Assembly: GCF_001514305.1 (NCBI RefSeq) | Contig: NZ_KQ949082.1 | Location: 187,365-251,364 of the forward strand | DNA length: 64,000 bases | Direction of reading: 5' to 3' | From: Streptomyces dysideae | Lineage (GTDB): Bacteria > Actinomycetota > Actinomycetes > Streptomycetales > Streptomycetaceae | Shown here: positions 34,854 through 44,013 of the stretch, one piece after another | Position numbering within the stretch: the stretch's first letter is position 1 | Layout of the letters: the number at the start of each line of letters is the position of its first letter | Position numbers and translations under genes: made by a program | The notes under the pieces: generated by a model | Seen by the model: the letters and a program-made list of their open reading frames with translations, nothing else | Database searches by the model: none | What the model was told of the DNA's origin: nothing

Positions 34854-35432
34854 TTACGGTTTGTGGGTTACCCAGAGCAGTTCCGCCGGCCAGCGGTGTG
34901 CCCAGTCGGGTGGGTCGGTTTCGTTGTAGCCGTTGGGTGTTCCGAGTTCGGGCCGCGGCTCGATGAGGTCGTCGATGATGAGACCCGCGCCGCGCAGGAC
35001 CTTGACCCAGTCGCCGTAGGTGAGCTGATAGCTGGTCGCGCCGTCGTCTTCGGCGATGGTGTTCAGCCCGAAGTAGTCCTGCTGCAGCGTCGTGGTCACG
35101 CGGCTGGCGGCTTCGTCGTAGCAAGCTTCGAACCATGGGCTGGCGACGTTGAACACCAGGCGCCCGCCTCGGCCCAAGACGCGTGCGGCCTGCGGGACGG
35201 CCAGGTGCGGGGGCGCCCAGCTGAGCCCACCGAAGTCGCAGAACACCAGGTCGAAGCTGTCGGCGGCGAAGGGGAGTTGTTCGGCGGCGCCCTGCACCAG
35301 CGGGTAGCGGGCCGCTCCCATCGCGCGGGCCCCTGCGGCGAGTTGGGCCTCGGACAGGTCGAGCCCGACCACGGTGGCGCCCTCGGCGGCGAGCGCCCTG
35401 GACCACTGGCCGGCGCCGCGGATGGAGTACAT
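34854..35432 (-). pseudogene. 5'-truncated class I methyltransferase
   Basis: The frame encodes about 190 residues of a class I SAM methyltransferase: ATVVGLDLSEAQLAAGA, FAADSFDLVFCDFGGLSWA, AARVLGRGGRLVFNVASPWF and a C-terminal LLWVTHKP. The N-terminal region that should carry helix 1 and motif I is missing or damaged: instead of an xExGCGxG signature the frame reads SIRGAGQW right at the possible start. No SD is seen before ATG 35432. A functional SAM site is therefore doubtful and I call it a pseudogene, although a short translated product cannot be excluded. It lies between the decayed transferase and the second polymerase-like gene. Confidence 0.65.
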
Positions 35433-35592
35433 GCCCCACAGCCGGGGTGCGGCGCCGATTTGCGGCTCCCCCTGGAGGAGTACAGCGGGCCCGGTCTGGT
35501 TGTCATGGCCAAGTGCCCCGGCTGACGATCATTAGGAATCGAAGCGGCACAGGCTCTTCTGCCAGGACTCACCACCTGAGGCCTACCGCTGT

Positions 35593-35616
35593 TTTCCGTT
35601 CGGATACTCCCCGAGG
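35593..35616 (+). repeat. 24-nt upstream element, copy A
   Basis: TTTCCGTTCGGA followed by TACTCCCCGAGG; 23 of 24 positions match copy B at 32402-32425 on the other strand. It lies 128 nt before the ATG at 35745, in the same orientation as that gene. Together the copies form an inverted pair around the rearranged 32.4-35.6 kb segment. Confidence 0.6.
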
Positions 35617-35744
35617 ACCATCTCCGGCGCGGCGCCCCGCGTGCCGGAACAGGCGGGTCTCTGCGGTGTCGTCACACTGGACCCGGTGACTTGGCCGAGG
35701 ACGCATGCACCTGGCCGTCCTCCAGACCTCGGAGGGAGCTGCGG

Positions 35745-37091
35745 ATGCGTACCCTGTCTCGGGAAGCTGTCCTGGTCTCGACCGGTATGACGGTCTTCTC
35801 GCTGCTGATGGCGGTGATCGGTATCGGGTACGGCGGCATCAGCTCGACGTGGCCGCGCGTGCTGCTGCCGGCTCTGCTGTTGTCCGTGGCGCTGATGCTC
35901 CCGCCCGTCCTCTTGCTGGCCGGCGCCGTCGTGACCGGCCATGGGCTCGGCATCGGTGCTTTGCAGGAACCTTTGATGGGCCCCTTGCTCATCAGCGACC
36001 TGCTGCTGGTCGCATGCATGTTGCGCACCGTGGCCCAGTGGGGTGCGGGGAAGGCGGCCGCCGCCCACAGGTCTGTCAGCATCTGGCTCGTACTGTTTCT
36101 GGCCTGGGCCTTCCTTGTCACGGTCTGCGTGGGCATCGGCGTCACTCCATTGCTTCGGATCGCCGTCTACGGTGCGGTGTTCCTCCTTCTGCTGCGTCGG
36201 GGGACCGATCGCCGACTGATCTACGGCGTCCTCCTTTGCTATGCCCTGGTCAACCTCGCGGGCGGAGTACTGCAGGGACAGCCGCGGCTGATCGGGCTGG
36301 ACATCGGTGATCCCGCGCAGACGGGCGCACTCCTGCTGGCCGCGCTGTGTCCCCTTCTGACATCGGAACTGCGGCTCCCGGGCCGATGGGCCCTCAGCGC
36401 GGTTCTGCTGTGCGGGATCTTCCTGACACAGACACGCAGCGTGTGGTTCGCCACCGTTGTGATGGTCGCCGTCTGGGCGATGAAGAGAGTGTCTCTCGCC
36501 AGGGTCACCGCCGTCATCCTCCTGCTGGGGCTGCTGGGGATGCAGACCGTCGACATGGTCACGCGGTGGTTCGGTCTCAACCAGTTCAGCGCCGACCTTC
36601 GGACGCAGAGCGTCATGCAGGGCATCCGCGCCGGTATGGAAAGCCCGGTCATCGGGCACGGGTGGGGATGGATGTCGACCCTGAGCCGCCCCTTGACGCC
36701 GGCCTCGGACACACTCAGCCAGACAGCGCCCTACAACCTGTTCGTCAGCGTGTTCGCCTCAGTGGGCCTCCCGGCCGTGGTGATGCTGACGCTGTTCCTG
36801 GTCGGGCTCTTCCGGCACCTGGCCGCACAGCGCGGAGCTCCTCTGCTCTTCACCGTCGGCGTGGTTGCCATGTCACTCACAGAGATGACCCTGTATGCCG
36901 GATCCATGCTGACGCTGCTGTTCTTCGTCTACGCGGGCATGGGGCTCGGCCCTGACGAGTCACGCGTGCGCGACCTCGGCTGGATGAGGATCCACAGGAA
37001 GACGAACCAACCGACTGAGATCAGAACCGTGACACATCGGATGCACCTCGCGAAAGCCGGTGGCAGGAATGCCGTGCAGGTACAGATCTGA
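35745..37091 (+). CDS. O-antigen polymerase/ligase-like membrane protein
   Basis: A 448-residue polytopic protein with ten or more helices (VLVSTGMTVFSLLMAVIGIG, ALLLSVALMLPPVLLLAG, SIWLVLFLAWAFLVTVCVGI). The family-typical features are the FLTQTRSVWFA segment with its Arg and the periplasmic loop with SPVIGHGWGWMSTLSRP. It is predicted to polymerise lipid-linked repeat units or ligate the chain. GGAGGG is 8 nt before ATG 35745. The C-terminal ~50 residues are hydrophilic. It is the only intact + strand gene in this part of the locus, and is the second polymerase-like gene beside that at 33836. Confidence 0.85.
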   Translation: MRTLSREAVLVSTGMTVFSLLMAVIGIGYGGISSTWPRVLLPALLLSVALMLPPVLLLAGAVVTGHGLGIGALQEPLMGPLLISDLLLVACMLRTVAQWGAGKAAAAHRSVSIWLVLFLAWAFLVTVCVGIGVTPLLRIAVYGAVFLLLLRRGTDRRLIYGVLLCYALVNLAGGVLQGQPRLIGLDIGDPAQTGALLLAALCPLLTSELRLPGRWALSAVLLCGIFLTQTRSVWFATVVMVAVWAMKRVSLARVTAVILLLGLLGMQTVDMVTRWFGLNQFSADLRTQSVMQGIRAGMESPVIGHGWGWMSTLSRPLTPASDTLSQTAPYNLFVSVFASVGLPAVVMLTLFLVGLFRHLAAQRGAPLLFTVGVVAMSLTEMTLYAGSMLTLLFFVYAGMGLGPDESRVRDLGWMRIHRKTNQPTEIRTVTHRMHLAKAGGRNAVQVQI

Positions 37092-37108
37092 CGGGCGCCG
37101 ACGAGGAT

Positions 37109-38215
37109 TCAGCGCCTGCGCGCCTCGGCCGTCATGGTCGCGTAGAGCTCGTCGAACCATTCGGCGGTGCCCGCCACATCCACCTTCTTGGCGTCCGCGC
37201 GTGCCCCGGCGGCGAGCACCCGATGGACTTCGGGGCGCATGGCCCGAAGGACGCCCTCCGCGAGGGCGTCCGGCGAACCCGGTGTCGTGAGGATCCCGTT
37301 GCGGTTGTCGTCGATCAGTTCGGGGATACCGCCGACCGCGGTGGACACCACCGGTACGCCGGCCGCGAGCGCTTCCATGACCACGACCGGCAGCCCCTCG
37401 CTGTGCGAGGACAGGAGCAGTACGTCCGAAGCCGCCACCAGGCGATTGGCCCCCGGCACCCTTCCGAGGAAGCGGATCCGGTCGCGCAGTCCCCTCCGGT
37501 CGATCTCGGCCAGGACCTGCTCTCGCAGGGGTCCGTCCCCGGCGAGTACGAAGAGCGCGTCAGGACGGTGGGCGAGCACCCTTGACGCCGCGTCGATCAG
37601 CAGCTGATGGTTCTTGATGGGTCTCAGATTGGCCACACACGTCAGGACGAATGTGTCCGTGGGAATCCCGAACTCCTGGCGTACTTGATCCGCATGCCCG
37701 GCCCAATGGCGCTGCTTGCCGACGTCGATGCCATGGACACGCGTGCGGACGCGGCGGGCACCCCGCACGCTTCGTGATCTGGCGACCTGCGGAGAGACCG
37801 CCACCACCAGGTCATCGAGACACCGGGTGGGACGATTCAGCAGTATGGCCAGTGAGTTGTAGCACTCCTGGTGGACCGTCGAGATCAGCAAGGGACGGGG
37901 CCGCATGAGGCGGACGAAGGGGCGCAGGGCTGCCGCGGGCGACGGCGAGTGCACATTGATCACGTCGGGTGCCAGGCGCCTGACCACGCCGACCAACCTG
38001 GCGTAGCGGAGCCACCCGGGGCAGCCGCGCAGGTCGACGATCCGCACCCCGGCGGACCGTAGAGCGTCGCTCAACTCGTCGGTCGCCGCTTGCATGAAGA
38101 CGACGGTGTACTCGAGCCCGGCTCGGCGGGCCCGACGGAGGCGCTCGACCAGCAGCACCTCGGCGCCACCGAGGTCGAGGGTCTTGATCACTTCGCAGAC
38201 CCGCGCCGTAGTCAT
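37109..38215 (-). CDS. Glycosyltransferase family 4
   Basis: A 368-residue GT-B enzyme. The N-terminal EVIKTLDLGGAEVLLVERL has the acceptor-side Gly-Gly. The donor domain shows CVANLRPIKNHQLLIDAASR, ALFVLAGDGPLREQVL, IRFLGRVPGANRLVAASDVL and the E-x7-E motif in SHSEGLPVVVMEALAAGVP. ATG 38215 follows GGGAGG by 7 nt. It converges with the polymerase-like gene (17 nt between stops). It is probably the last gene of the 44013-to-37109 leftward series. Confidence 0.88.
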   Translation of the reverse strand: MTTARVCEVIKTLDLGGAEVLLVERLRRARRAGLEYTVVFMQAATDELSDALRSAGVRIVDLRGCPGWLRYARLVGVVRRLAPDVINVHSPSPAAALRPFVRLMRPRPLLISTVHQECYNSLAILLNRPTRCLDDLVVAVSPQVARSRSVRGARRVRTRVHGIDVGKQRHWAGHADQVRQEFGIPTDTFVLTCVANLRPIKNHQLLIDAASRVLAHRPDALFVLAGDGPLREQVLAEIDRRGLRDRIRFLGRVPGANRLVAASDVLLLSSHSEGLPVVVMEALAAGVPVVSTAVGGIPELIDDNRNGILTTPGSPDALAEGVLRAMRPEVHRVLAAGARADAKKVDVAGTAEWFDELYATMTAEARRR

Positions 38216-38332
38216 CGTGCGGCCTCCCGTCACCAGTCTTGACGTCAGCCGTCAGCTTGCACGGCACAGGCCCGCAGCGGCGCCCGACAATCCATTGCGC
38301 GGGGCCGGTGCACCCCAACGGCGTATGTGGAG

Positions 38333-39811
38333 CTAACTCTCCTGCCGCACAGCGCCACGCGGTGCCTTGAGACGACCCGGCCAGGGCGAGGTGTTCGCGT
38401 CCGACAGGGTCCCGGCCAGGTGGCGCAGCACGACGAACCAGCCGACGGCGCTCAGGCACATCAAGCCCAGGGATCCCCACGCGAAGGCCAGTGCCGTGCT
38501 TTCCGCGTTGCTCCAGACCTGAGTGACGCCGATCAGCATCCCGAGCTGGCATACGCCCTCGACGGTGAGAAAGGTCAGCCGGATACCCGGGCGCCCCAGG
38601 GCCGACGGCAGCACCTTGCACCAGACCACTGTGCCACGGAGCGCCGATCCCGCCAGCAGTACCACCGCCGACGTCGACAGAACCGTGTAATCGGGCCCGT
38701 ACACAAGGCCGATGAGCGCGCTGATGACGCCTGCCGTGGTCACCACCGCGACCGCTCCGATGCCTCCGGTCAGTGCACTGCTGCGTAGTGCGTCGCGCAT
38801 CACGGCCGCACGGCGACCCGTGGCGCCGGCCCGCGCCAGTCGAGGGTAGAGCTGCGTTGCCACCGGGCTGACGAAACTCGAGAAGAGACGGCCCGGCGCA
38901 TTGGCGATCTTCAGGTACGTCACGAGCGTGGGCCCGCCGAGTAGTCCGGCCAGCACGGAGACGCCGGTGTCCGAGGCCAAGGAGACCGATCCTGTCGCCG
39001 AACTCTTCAACAGGAAGGGCATCAAGCCGCTGGGAGTCACGGCACGGCCGGCCGGGGGCGAGCCGCATGCCTCGCGCACCCATCGGCAGGCACCGGCGGT
39101 GAGCACGGATGTGGAGACCAACGCCGTGGCCACGGTTGCCGCGAGGTAGCCGACCGGGCCGGCCACCAGGAGGGCCCCCACCGTGACCAGGCTACCGAGG
39201 ACGGCGAGGAGCAGGCGGATGGCGCCCAGTCTGGAGAGCTGGTCGGCGATCGCGAAACCGGCCGATGCGCTGCCGGAAGGAGTGGCTGCCCCGGCAGCGA
39301 GCACAGCCAGCAGGAACAGCCAGAATCGCTCGTCGGAAATCCATCCGATGGCGGCGGCAGCCACTGTCGCCACTACGCCCACCGCGGTCGCCAGCACCCC
39401 GGCCGCGACGTCCAGCCGAAACAGGCGAAGGTACAGGCGGGTTCCCCGGCCATGGCCGCGAAGCTGCTCGCTGGGCACGAACCGCTGCTGCGCGTCTTCG
39501 AAGCGCGGATCGCACAGCAGGAACCATGCCGTGGCCATTGACTGTGCGAACAGCACTTCTCCCGCTCCGGCGCTGCCCACCAGCCTGACCAGCGTGGCAG
39601 TGGTGGCGAACGACAGCGCCGACTCGACCTGGCTGGCGGCGGTGAGTGAGCCGAACGTCCGCAGATGGCGCTGCCACGAGCGTTTCCTGCCGCGCCCCGA
39701 GAACTCCGCTGCGGAATCCGGTGAGTTCGCGAGTGATGGTGGTGGTCCGCCCTGCTGCTTGGGCACCTCGTTCACACGTCCCCGATGCTCGAACCCGTCA
39801 TCACTCTCCAT
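38333..39811 (-). CDS. Polysaccharide flippase (Wzx/MATE-like, oligosaccharide exporter)
   Basis: A 492-residue integral membrane protein with 12 or more helices, for example VATALVSTSVLTAG, LLAVLGSLVTVGALLVAG and GWFVVLRHLAG. The N-terminal helix region has the Wzx-like pattern SLTAASQVESALSFATTATL, and the middle SDTGVSVLAGLLGGPTLVTYLK. It should flip the lipid-linked repeat unit across the membrane. The first ~45 residues are hydrophilic and poorly conserved, so the start at 39811 (weak GGGAAG SD) is not certain. It lies between a glycosyltransferase and an epimerase on the same strand. Confidence 0.85.
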   Translation of the reverse strand: MESDDGFEHRGRVNEVPKQQGGPPPSLANSPDSAAEFSGRGRKRSWQRHLRTFGSLTAASQVESALSFATTATLVRLVGSAGAGEVLFAQSMATAWFLLCDPRFEDAQQRFVPSEQLRGHGRGTRLYLRLFRLDVAAGVLATAVGVVATVAAAAIGWISDERFWLFLLAVLAAGAATPSGSASAGFAIADQLSRLGAIRLLLAVLGSLVTVGALLVAGPVGYLAATVATALVSTSVLTAGACRWVREACGSPPAGRAVTPSGLMPFLLKSSATGSVSLASDTGVSVLAGLLGGPTLVTYLKIANAPGRLFSSFVSPVATQLYPRLARAGATGRRAAVMRDALRSSALTGGIGAVAVVTTAGVISALIGLVYGPDYTVLSTSAVVLLAGSALRGTVVWCKVLPSALGRPGIRLTFLTVEGVCQLGMLIGVTQVWSNAESTALAFAWGSLGLMCLSAVGWFVVLRHLAGTLSDANTSPWPGRLKAPRGAVRQES

Positions 39812-39854
39812 GCGCTTCCCGTCAGGCTGTCGGAGGGCGCCGCCGTTGTCCGGG

Positions 39855-40835
39855 TCACAGCACACCGGCAACAGCCGGTTCGCCGGCCGACTGCGCCGCG
39901 TACTCCGGAAGCCCACGGAACCACCGCACCGTTTCCGCCAGCCCTTCGTCCAGCGGCACCGGGGTGACATCGGGGAAGAGGCCGCGCAGCACATGGTCGG
40001 CAGCCTGGGAGTCACGGACGTCCCCGGGACGGGCTGCCCGGTGTTGCACGGAGGGCGGTTGGCCTCCCACGACGGCGGCGAGATGCTGGATGAGCTCGCG
40101 GATCGACACCCGCGTGCCGAAGGCCAGGTTCACGGGACCCGGGCAGGTGACCTCGCGCAGCACCGCGTCGGCCAGGACACGGACAATGGTGCCCACATAG
40201 GTGAAGTCGCGAGTCTGCAGACCGTCACCGAAGACGGTCACCGGTGCTCCGCGCAGCATGGCGTCGATGAACGCGGGGACGACCGCGGCGTAGGCGTGTC
40301 CCGCGGGCTGCAGTGGTCCGTACACGTTGAAGAAGCGCAGCGCGAGCACGGGGAGACCGAAACTGGCTCCGTGGCCCAGTACGTACGCCTCTGTGGCGAG
40401 CTTGCTCGCGGCGTAGGGGCTGAGCGGGCGGGTCGGCAGGTCCTCGTGCTTGGGCAGCGTGGGGACCGCTCCGTACACGGATGACGAGGAGGCGGCGACC
40501 ATATGACTGCCCCGGCGGCGGCATGCCTCCAGCACCCGTACCGTGCCGGTGGCGTTGGTCTCGTGGCTGGCGAACGGATCCGCCAGTGAACGGGGGACCG
40601 ACGGGCGCGCGGCCAGGTGGACCACGGCGTCCGCCGAAGACACCACGTCGTCCAGCAGGTCGGGATCGAGAATCGTGCCTTCCACCAGTTCCGCGTCGAC
40701 GCCCTCCAGGTTGGCCGCGCGGCCGGTGCTGAGATCGTCCAGCGCGATGATCCGCCCGATGCTGGGGCGGGCAGAGAGTTCACGGCACAGGTTCGCCCCG
40801 ATGAATCCGGCTCCGCCGGTGACTACTACGTTCAT
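39855..40835 (-). CDS. NAD-dependent nucleotide-sugar epimerase (GalE-like SDR)
   Basis: A 326-residue extended SDR. It has VVVTGGAGFIGANLCRELSA, the active-site Ser in VAASSSSVYGAVP, the Tyr-Lys pair in SPYAASKLATEAYVL, RFFNVYGPLQPAGHAYAAV, and the TRDFTYVGTIVRVLADAV block. This is the typical UDP-glucose/UDP-GlcNAc 4-epimerase or dTDP-glucose-modifying pattern. Its start overlaps the stop of the glycosyltransferase upstream (ATGA). It is the third epimerase-type gene of the locus. Confidence 0.87.
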   Translation of the reverse strand: MNVVVTGGAGFIGANLCRELSARPSIGRIIALDDLSTGRAANLEGVDAELVEGTILDPDLLDDVVSSADAVVHLAARPSVPRSLADPFASHETNATGTVRVLEACRRRGSHMVAASSSSVYGAVPTLPKHEDLPTRPLSPYAASKLATEAYVLGHGASFGLPVLALRFFNVYGPLQPAGHAYAAVVPAFIDAMLRGAPVTVFGDGLQTRDFTYVGTIVRVLADAVLREVTCPGPVNLAFGTRVSIRELIQHLAAVVGGQPPSVQHRAARPGDVRDSQAADHVLRGLFPDVTPVPLDEGLAETVRWFRGLPEYAAQSAGEPAVAGVL

Positions 40836-41998
40836 TTCCCTTCACCCTCTGTTGGAGTGGGCCACCAGCCACGCCCCACGGCGATGGAGGCGTACAGGCG
40901 GTGGGTGTCGTCGACCAGGCGCTCCGCGCCAAATCGACGGGTTGTCCAGGAACAGGCACGCTCGCCCATGTCGTGGCGCAGGCGCGGGTCACGGAGGAGA
41001 CGCACGGTGTGGCGGGCCAGCTCCGGTACATGAGGCCCGGCCAGCAGCCCGGTCTCCCCGTCCCGTACGACTTCTGCCACGCTGCCCACGTCGATGGCCA
41101 CCACGGGCACCCCCGCCTGGCCCGCCTCGATGAGGGAGACCGGCATCCCTTCGTTGTCGGAGGTGAGCAGGACCACGTCCGCCGCCGCGTAGACGGTCTC
41201 CACATCGGTGCGCCAGCCCAGGTGGTGAAGAGCACCGTCCAGGCCGGAGTCCCGCCGCAGCGCGGGTCCCAGATCTCCTTCCCCGCACATCAGGAAGTGG
41301 GCCTCGGGAACCGCGCGGCGCACCTCTTGTGCGACGGTCAGGAAGCGGTCCGGCCGCTTGATCTGCGTCACCCGGCCGACATAGGCCACTACAGGGGAGT
41401 CCTGGGGCAGACCCAGCAGCCGCCGGGCCTGGGAACGCTCCGGCGGCGAGGGGAGCAGGGTGCCGGGCGGCACCACGGCGTACTGCTCCGTCCGGCCGAT
41501 GCCGGCGGCGAGGAGCTCGTCGCGCACCCTTTCGCCGACCGCCACCAGCCGGTCGGTGCCCCGCGCCAGCCGTCGCTCGGCGTGTACGACCAGTCTGGTC
41601 TTCCACGGTGAGAAATAGCCGTGCAGCAGATGCCCGTGATATGTGTGCACTCGCGCGGGAACGCGGGCCGTGGCCGCCGCGATACGCCCGAGCGCCCCGG
41701 CTTTGGCCGTGTGCGTGTGCACAATGTGCGGACGGAATCTCCGCATCGCCGCGACGAGTTCCCGCAGAGCTCTGAGGTCATCAGCAGGATGCACGGCTCG
41801 CCCCAGGCAGGGCACACGGGACACCGCTACATCGGTGGCCGACTTTTCGATGTAGTCGGCCTCGTCTGGGCCCACGGAACCGGCGAACAGCCGTTGGTCG
41901 AAATACTCGGTGTTGAGGCCCCGCATAAGGGCGGACACCTGGAGGGCGGGACCACCGATGTTCATCCTGGCGATGACTCTTATGATACGGAGACGCAT
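40832..41998 (-). CDS. Glycosyltransferase family 4
   Basis: A 388-residue GT-B enzyme and the intact paralogue of the pseudogene at 34111. It has VIARMNIGGPALQVSALM at the N-terminus, HIVHTHTAKAGALGRIAA, the nucleotide-binding VAYVGRVTQIKRPDRFL, HFLMCGEGDLGPALRR, VETVYAAADVVLLTSDNEG and the E-x7-E motif (NEGMPVSLIEAGQAGVPV). The ATG at 41998 has AGGA about 6 nt upstream. The stop overlaps the epimerase start by 4 nt. The 173-nt gap to the DUF4012 gene is A/T-rich near 42080 and may hold a promoter. Confidence 0.9.
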   Translation of the reverse strand: MRLRIIRVIARMNIGGPALQVSALMRGLNTEYFDQRLFAGSVGPDEADYIEKSATDVAVSRVPCLGRAVHPADDLRALRELVAAMRRFRPHIVHTHTAKAGALGRIAAATARVPARVHTYHGHLLHGYFSPWKTRLVVHAERRLARGTDRLVAVGERVRDELLAAGIGRTEQYAVVPPGTLLPSPPERSQARRLLGLPQDSPVVAYVGRVTQIKRPDRFLTVAQEVRRAVPEAHFLMCGEGDLGPALRRDSGLDGALHHLGWRTDVETVYAAADVVLLTSDNEGMPVSLIEAGQAGVPVVAIDVGSVAEVVRDGETGLLAGPHVPELARHTVRLLRDPRLRHDMGERACSWTTRRFGAERLVDDTHRLYASIAVGRGWWPTPTEGEGK

Positions 41999-42171
41999 AG
42001 CGGTCCTGTCATGATTCTCGTCATGCTGCATCGTAGCTGCATGAAGATACCCGGACGGTCAGCCAAAGGAGTGTGTCAAGCGGTGAATTCACTTTTTTGG
42101 AATTCGAATGAGTGCGGGGCAAGAAATGTTCCGGCCGAGGTTGGAGCCAATTTCCAGGAAGTCCCATGTGC

Positions 42172-44013
42172 CTATTCGCAGACGGGTACAGGCTCCAGGC
42201 GGACGTGCGTCGGCGTGACCAGTGACTGGTTCAGCAGTACGGGGGGGCGGTTGCTGATCGGTTCGAGGAGGTGGAGCGTCAGCGTACGGCTGCGCTGTGC
42301 GGGCAGTTCCACGTCCAGTGTGAAGACAGCGTGGCCACGTTCGGCGCCGCTGCCCACGGTGACAGGGCGGCCGTCCACGGTCGCGCGGGTCAACCGCGCG
42401 CCCGAGCTGGCGTAGTAGGAGACGAGCAACCGGTTGTCTCCCGGTCGGGTGCGGTACGTCGGCGTGTCGACGCGTTGAGTGACGTAAGGGGGGAGTCCAG
42501 ATGCAGGTGCCCCGTTGACAAGTGTGATCCGTGCGGTGACCGTTCGTCCGCGCGGGGTGCAGCGGCCGGGAATCCAGTGCAGTTTCCGGTCCAGGTAATA
42601 GTCGAGCTTGCCGCCCGCGGCGTTGTTGACCACCACTCCCGCAAGCGGTCCGGGCCGAGCCGGCAAGGCTCCCGCCAAGGGGCGTTCCTGCAGCAGGCGT
42701 TGTTCCTGACTCTCGGCGCTCCACACCTTCAGGCGTCCTTCCTGCGTAATGTCGTAGGTCGCCTTGAGTAGTTCCGGCAGTCGCTGAGGGGTGTGCAGGG
42801 CATTGGTGAGCGTCGTGGCGGCGGTCCGTGCGACATCGAGGAGGAATGCCTTGCGTTCCCGGCTGTCGGAGAATCGGGCGTAACCGGTGCGCTCGGTGAG
42901 GTCGAGTACGTTGTCCGCCGTGACGTCCGTTCCATCGGGCAGTCGGCCCGGGCCTGTCACACGCAGAAGCCGTGCCAGAGCGCTGGGATCCAGGGCGACC
43001 GCACCGTCCACCCGCTGTCCGCTGTACTTGCGCCACGTGGCTGTCCAGATGCCGGCCGCATAGGGGAAATGGGGGCTTACGTTGGAGTTGGCCCAGGTGC
43101 CGGTGGGGTCCATGGCGCCGTATCGGGCGTGGTACTCGGTGCCCAGGTCCACCTCGGGCCGCACATTGGCCAGCATGGTGTCGGTGCCGAAGGTCTCGAA
43201 CCGCAGCTTGCCCTGATCGGCAGTGAGTACGGCGAAGGCGCCGGGTAGCCCTCCCGTGCCTCTGGCCTCGGCCGTGTTCTGGAACACCGCGATGTACCGC
43301 CGAGGGCCGTCCGCTCCGAGCATGGGCGGAAGCACACGGGCCGCCACTGCCGTATCGGTCATGACGGGGGCCATCCGGCGGAGCTGAGAGACCAGCCGAC
43401 CACGCGCGCGGTCGATGCCCGGTACCCAGGGTGTGCGAGGCGTGTTCTCGGCGAGAGCGCGAGCGTCGTCGGTGGCCCGCGCGGCCTGCTCAAGAGCGGG
43501 GGCCCTGTCTTCGAGCGCGGACAGCAGGGCCGGAAGTCCGCCGTGGCGGGCCCCGCCGGTCGGATGCGACGCCACACGCACCAACGGCGGCAGCACGTCA
43601 CCGGCCACCCGGTCGGAGGCCTGGGCGATGCCCCGAACCGTGGTGACGGGCCGGCCCAGGAACGGCACGTGCGAAGCCGCGTACCAGGCGGGTCCGGTGG
43701 TGAGTCGATGTGCCCGGGCGGCATGTGCCGCCGCGGAGCGCATCGCCGTGTCCGGGCTCGCCGGAGTGGCATTCCCGGGTGAGCCTGTGACGGACTGCCG
43801 GAGTGTTGCCAGCTCTCGCTGCGCGTCCAGCAGTTCGGATCGGGCGAGCAGTCCGGTGACCCCGATCCAGGCGGCGCCGACGAGAGAGAGCGCGGCGACG
43901 GTCAGCAGCGCGATCCTGAACGAGCGTCGCCGACCGGATCCGAGTAGGCGGGAGACGCGGCGGGCGGGACTGGGATGCCGTGGAACGGCGGTGCGCTCCT
44001 GTTGTTCCGTCAT
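42172..44013 (-). CDS. DUF4012 domain protein, membrane-anchored
   Basis: A 613-residue protein. One N-terminal transmembrane helix (FRIALLTVAALSLVGAAWIG) places the rest outside. The DUF4012 part contains RRYIAVFQNTAEARGTGGLP, the FGTDTMLANVRPEVDLGTEY region and VDGAVALDPSALARLLRVTG. The C-terminal third is beta-rich (RTVTARITLVNGAP, RLLVSYYASSGARLTRATVD). DUF4012 proteins recur in actinobacterial polysaccharide loci; from their relatedness to LytR-CpsA-Psr-associated contexts a role in attaching or processing the polymer is plausible but unproven. The start at 44013 lacks a clear SD; longer frames to 44220 are open. Confidence 0.85.
   Translation of the reverse strand: MTEQQERTAVPRHPSPARRVSRLLGSGRRRSFRIALLTVAALSLVGAAWIGVTGLLARSELLDAQRELATLRQSVTGSPGNATPASPDTAMRSAAAHAARAHRLTTGPAWYAASHVPFLGRPVTTVRGIAQASDRVAGDVLPPLVRVASHPTGGARHGGLPALLSALEDRAPALEQAARATDDARALAENTPRTPWVPGIDRARGRLVSQLRRMAPVMTDTAVAARVLPPMLGADGPRRYIAVFQNTAEARGTGGLPGAFAVLTADQGKLRFETFGTDTMLANVRPEVDLGTEYHARYGAMDPTGTWANSNVSPHFPYAAGIWTATWRKYSGQRVDGAVALDPSALARLLRVTGPGRLPDGTDVTADNVLDLTERTGYARFSDSRERKAFLLDVARTAATTLTNALHTPQRLPELLKATYDITQEGRLKVWSAESQEQRLLQERPLAGALPARPGPLAGVVVNNAAGGKLDYYLDRKLHWIPGRCTPRGRTVTARITLVNGAPASGLPPYVTQRVDTPTYRTRPGDNRLLVSYYASSGARLTRATVDGRPVTVGSGAERGHAVFTLDVELPAQRSRTLTLHLLEPISNRPPVLLNQSLVTPTHVRLEPVPVCE

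Noticed and set aside
34854..35432. Intact methyltransferase gene
   Set aside because: The SAM-binding motif I is missing or damaged at the very start and there is no SD; kept as a probable pseudogene.
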